Shown here in pieces: positions 6,615 through 7,334 of a stretch of 7,334 bases of DNA. Position 1 is the first letter of the stretch. Each line of letters opens with the position of its first letter. The stretch spans positions 40,106-47,439 of the forward strand of contig DBGA01000074.1 of NCBI GenBank assembly GCA_002295325.1, given 5' to 3'. Origin of the DNA: Ruminococcaceae bacterium UBA866. Its GTDB lineage: Bacteria; Bacillota; Clostridia; Oscillospirales; Ruminococcaceae. The notes under the pieces were generated by a model. That model was not told the DNA's origin. It saw only the letters and a program-made list of their open reading frames with translations, and made no database searches. Position numbers and translations under genes: made by a program.

Positions 6615-6643
6615 TTGCAATGTTTAGTGTTATATGGTACAAT
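6615..6643 (+). promoter_or_regulatory. Near-consensus sigma-A promoter of rpmE
   Basis: A -35 TTGCAA (6615-6620) and a -10 TACAAT (6638-6643) are separated by exactly 17 bp, and a TG sits one base before the -10 (extended -10). The predicted transcript begins near 6650 and has a leader of about 37 nt before rpmE. It begins only 9 bp after pgcA ends, so rpmE can be expressed on its own. Confidence 0.8.
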
Positions 6644-6686
6644 ACTATCTTGTAAGATTATAATTTATGAAAGAAGTGAAATTTAA

Positions 6687-6890
6687 ATGAAACAAGGTAT
6701 TCATCCTGATTACAAACAAACTACAATTAAATGTGCTTGTGGAGAGGTTATTGAGACTGGTTCTACAAGAGGAGATATAAAAGTCGAGATTTGTTCAAAA
6801 TGCCATCCATTTTTCACTGGCCGTCAAAAGCTAAATGATACTGGTGGACGTGTTGACAGATTCAACAAGCGTTTCGCTATGACTAAGTAA
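6687..6890 (+). CDS. rpmE: 50S ribosomal protein bL31, zinc-binding (C+) type
   Basis: This is a 67-residue protein of the large ribosomal subunit, which contacts the small subunit. It begins MKQGIHPDY and includes [10 protein letters not shown] and [11 protein letters not shown], all characteristic of bL31. Cys16, Cys18, Cys36 and Cys39 form the CxC...CxxC set of the zinc-binding C+ form, as opposed to the zinc-free paralogue (C-) induced in zinc starvation. Its length is normal. The ribosome binding site is modest (AGAAGTG, 6672-6678). It is flanked by its own promoter and a strong terminator, so it is probably a single-gene transcription unit. Confidence 0.97.
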   Translation: MKQGIHPDYKQTTIKCACGEVIETGSTRGDIKVEICSKCHPFFTGRQKLNDTGGRVDRFNKRFAMTK

Positions 6891-6917
6891 TTTAATTGGT
6901 TACATCGAATTGTTAAT

Positions 6918-6950
6918 AAGCGATGCAGTTTTCTGCATCGCTTTAGTTTT
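6918..6950 (+). terminator. Intrinsic terminator after rpmE
   Basis: AAGCGATGCAG (6918-6928) and CTGCATCGCTT (6933-6943) form a perfect 11-bp stem with a TTTT loop. A T-rich tract follows (TTTAGTTTTCATTTT, from 6942). It lies 27 bp after the rpmE stop and separates it from the YigZ-like gene. The reverse side lacks a T-tract, so it acts in the + direction. Confidence 0.9.
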
Positions 6951-6992
6951 CATTTTCAAACAAATATTGCAAAAGTGTTGAAAGGGAGTATC

Positions 6993-7334
6993 ATGTTGCA
7001 GGATTATAAAACGGTAAAGGCTTATGCACAAGCATCTTTTGTCGAGAAAAAATCTAGGTTTATAGGATACATTACCCCTGTTCAAACAGAGGAGCAAGCC
7101 CAAGAGTTTATCCAAACCATCAGTAAAAAACACTTTGATGCCACTCATAATGTTTATGCCTACATTTTAAGAGAAGGGCAGATTAGACGTTATTCAGACA
7201 ATGGTGAGCCACAAGGCACAGCTGGTATTCCTACTTTAGACGTGTTGCAAAAAGAAGGATTGACTGATGTTTGTGTTGTTGTCACACGTTATTTTGGTGG
7301 TATTATGCTTGGTGGCGGTGGCCTAGTTCGAGCA
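6993..7334 (+). CDS. yvyE: YigZ/YvyE family protein (IMPACT / UPF0029), 5' part
   Basis: The reading frame stays open from the ATG at 6993 to the window end, giving the first 114 residues. It closely follows Bacillus YvyE and E. coli YigZ: EKKSRFIGYI (18-27), the TEEQAQEFI helix (32-40), ATHNVYAYI (50-58), YSDNGEPQGTAG (67-78) and VVVTRYFGGIMLGGGGLVRA (95-114). These cover most of the N-terminal UPF0029 (IMPACT) domain. The C-terminal DUF1949 domain lies beyond the window. The biochemical role in bacteria is not settled; eukaryotic IMPACT regulates the kinase GCN2. The ribosome binding site AAAGGGAG (6981-6988) is 4 nt from the ATG, which is short; the TTG just after it (6996) would have better spacing, but MLQDYKTVK matches the family start. 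The terminator upstream implies a separate promoter, which I could not identify. Confidence 0.93.
   Translation, partial: MLQDYKTVKAYAQASFVEKKSRFIGYITPVQTEEQAQEFIQTISKKHFDATHNVYAYILREGQIRRYSDNGEPQGTAGIPTLDVLQKEGLTDVCVVVTRYFGGIMLGGGGLVRA

Noticed and set aside
6900..7148. Minus-strand 82-residue open frame over the terminator and the YigZ-like gene
   Set aside because: It runs through the rpmE terminator hairpin and is antisense to a clear YvyE/YigZ coding region.

Overview
The window is AT-rich, has tight gene spacing and good Shine-Dalgarno sites, and carries low-GC Gram-positive gene families (MecA adaptor, PgcA-type phosphohexomutase, C+ type bL31, YvyE/YigZ protein). This points to a member of the Firmicutes, most likely class Clostridia. 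The assignment rests on recognised protein families, not on a database search. It looks like chromosomal housekeeping DNA: I see no mobile elements, tRNAs, rRNAs or CRISPR arrays.

Layout: (1) the 3' part of rpe (ribulose-5-phosphate 3-epimerase), cut by the window start, on the + strand. (2) A convergent mecA-like adaptor gene on the - strand that overlaps the end of rpe by 9 bp and probably starts at a TTG. (3) A divergent, AT-rich intergenic region with a perfect 14-bp palindrome. (4) A + strand cluster of three Rnf-type integral membrane proteins in the order D, E, A; rnfD and rnfE overlap by 8 bp. (5) A 107-bp gap with a probable extended -10 promoter and a hairpin directly against the ribosome binding site. 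It leads into a membrane-anchored DUF4015-type putative glycoside hydrolase, followed 12 bp later by a PgcA-type phosphoglucomutase. (6) rpmE (bL31) with its own near-consensus promoter and a strong intrinsic terminator. (7) The 5' part of a YigZ/YvyE (IMPACT/UPF0029) gene, cut by the window end.

The most interesting part is the rnfD-rnfE-rnfA cluster. It stands alone, with no rnfB, rnfC or rnfG beside it. By motif comparison with canonical Rnf proteins, three of the four cysteines that hold the intramembrane [2Fe-2S] cluster between RnfA and RnfE are replaced (RnfE Ala33 and Ser116; RnfA Ser37), and only RnfA Cys125 remains. The FMN-acceptor Thr of RnfD is a Ser (Ser178). The membrane folds and other signature motifs are intact, so the set looks like an Rnf-derived membrane complex that has lost or changed its electron path. 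The downstream DUF4015 protein also carries Glu where its family normally has Asp in a strand-end motif.
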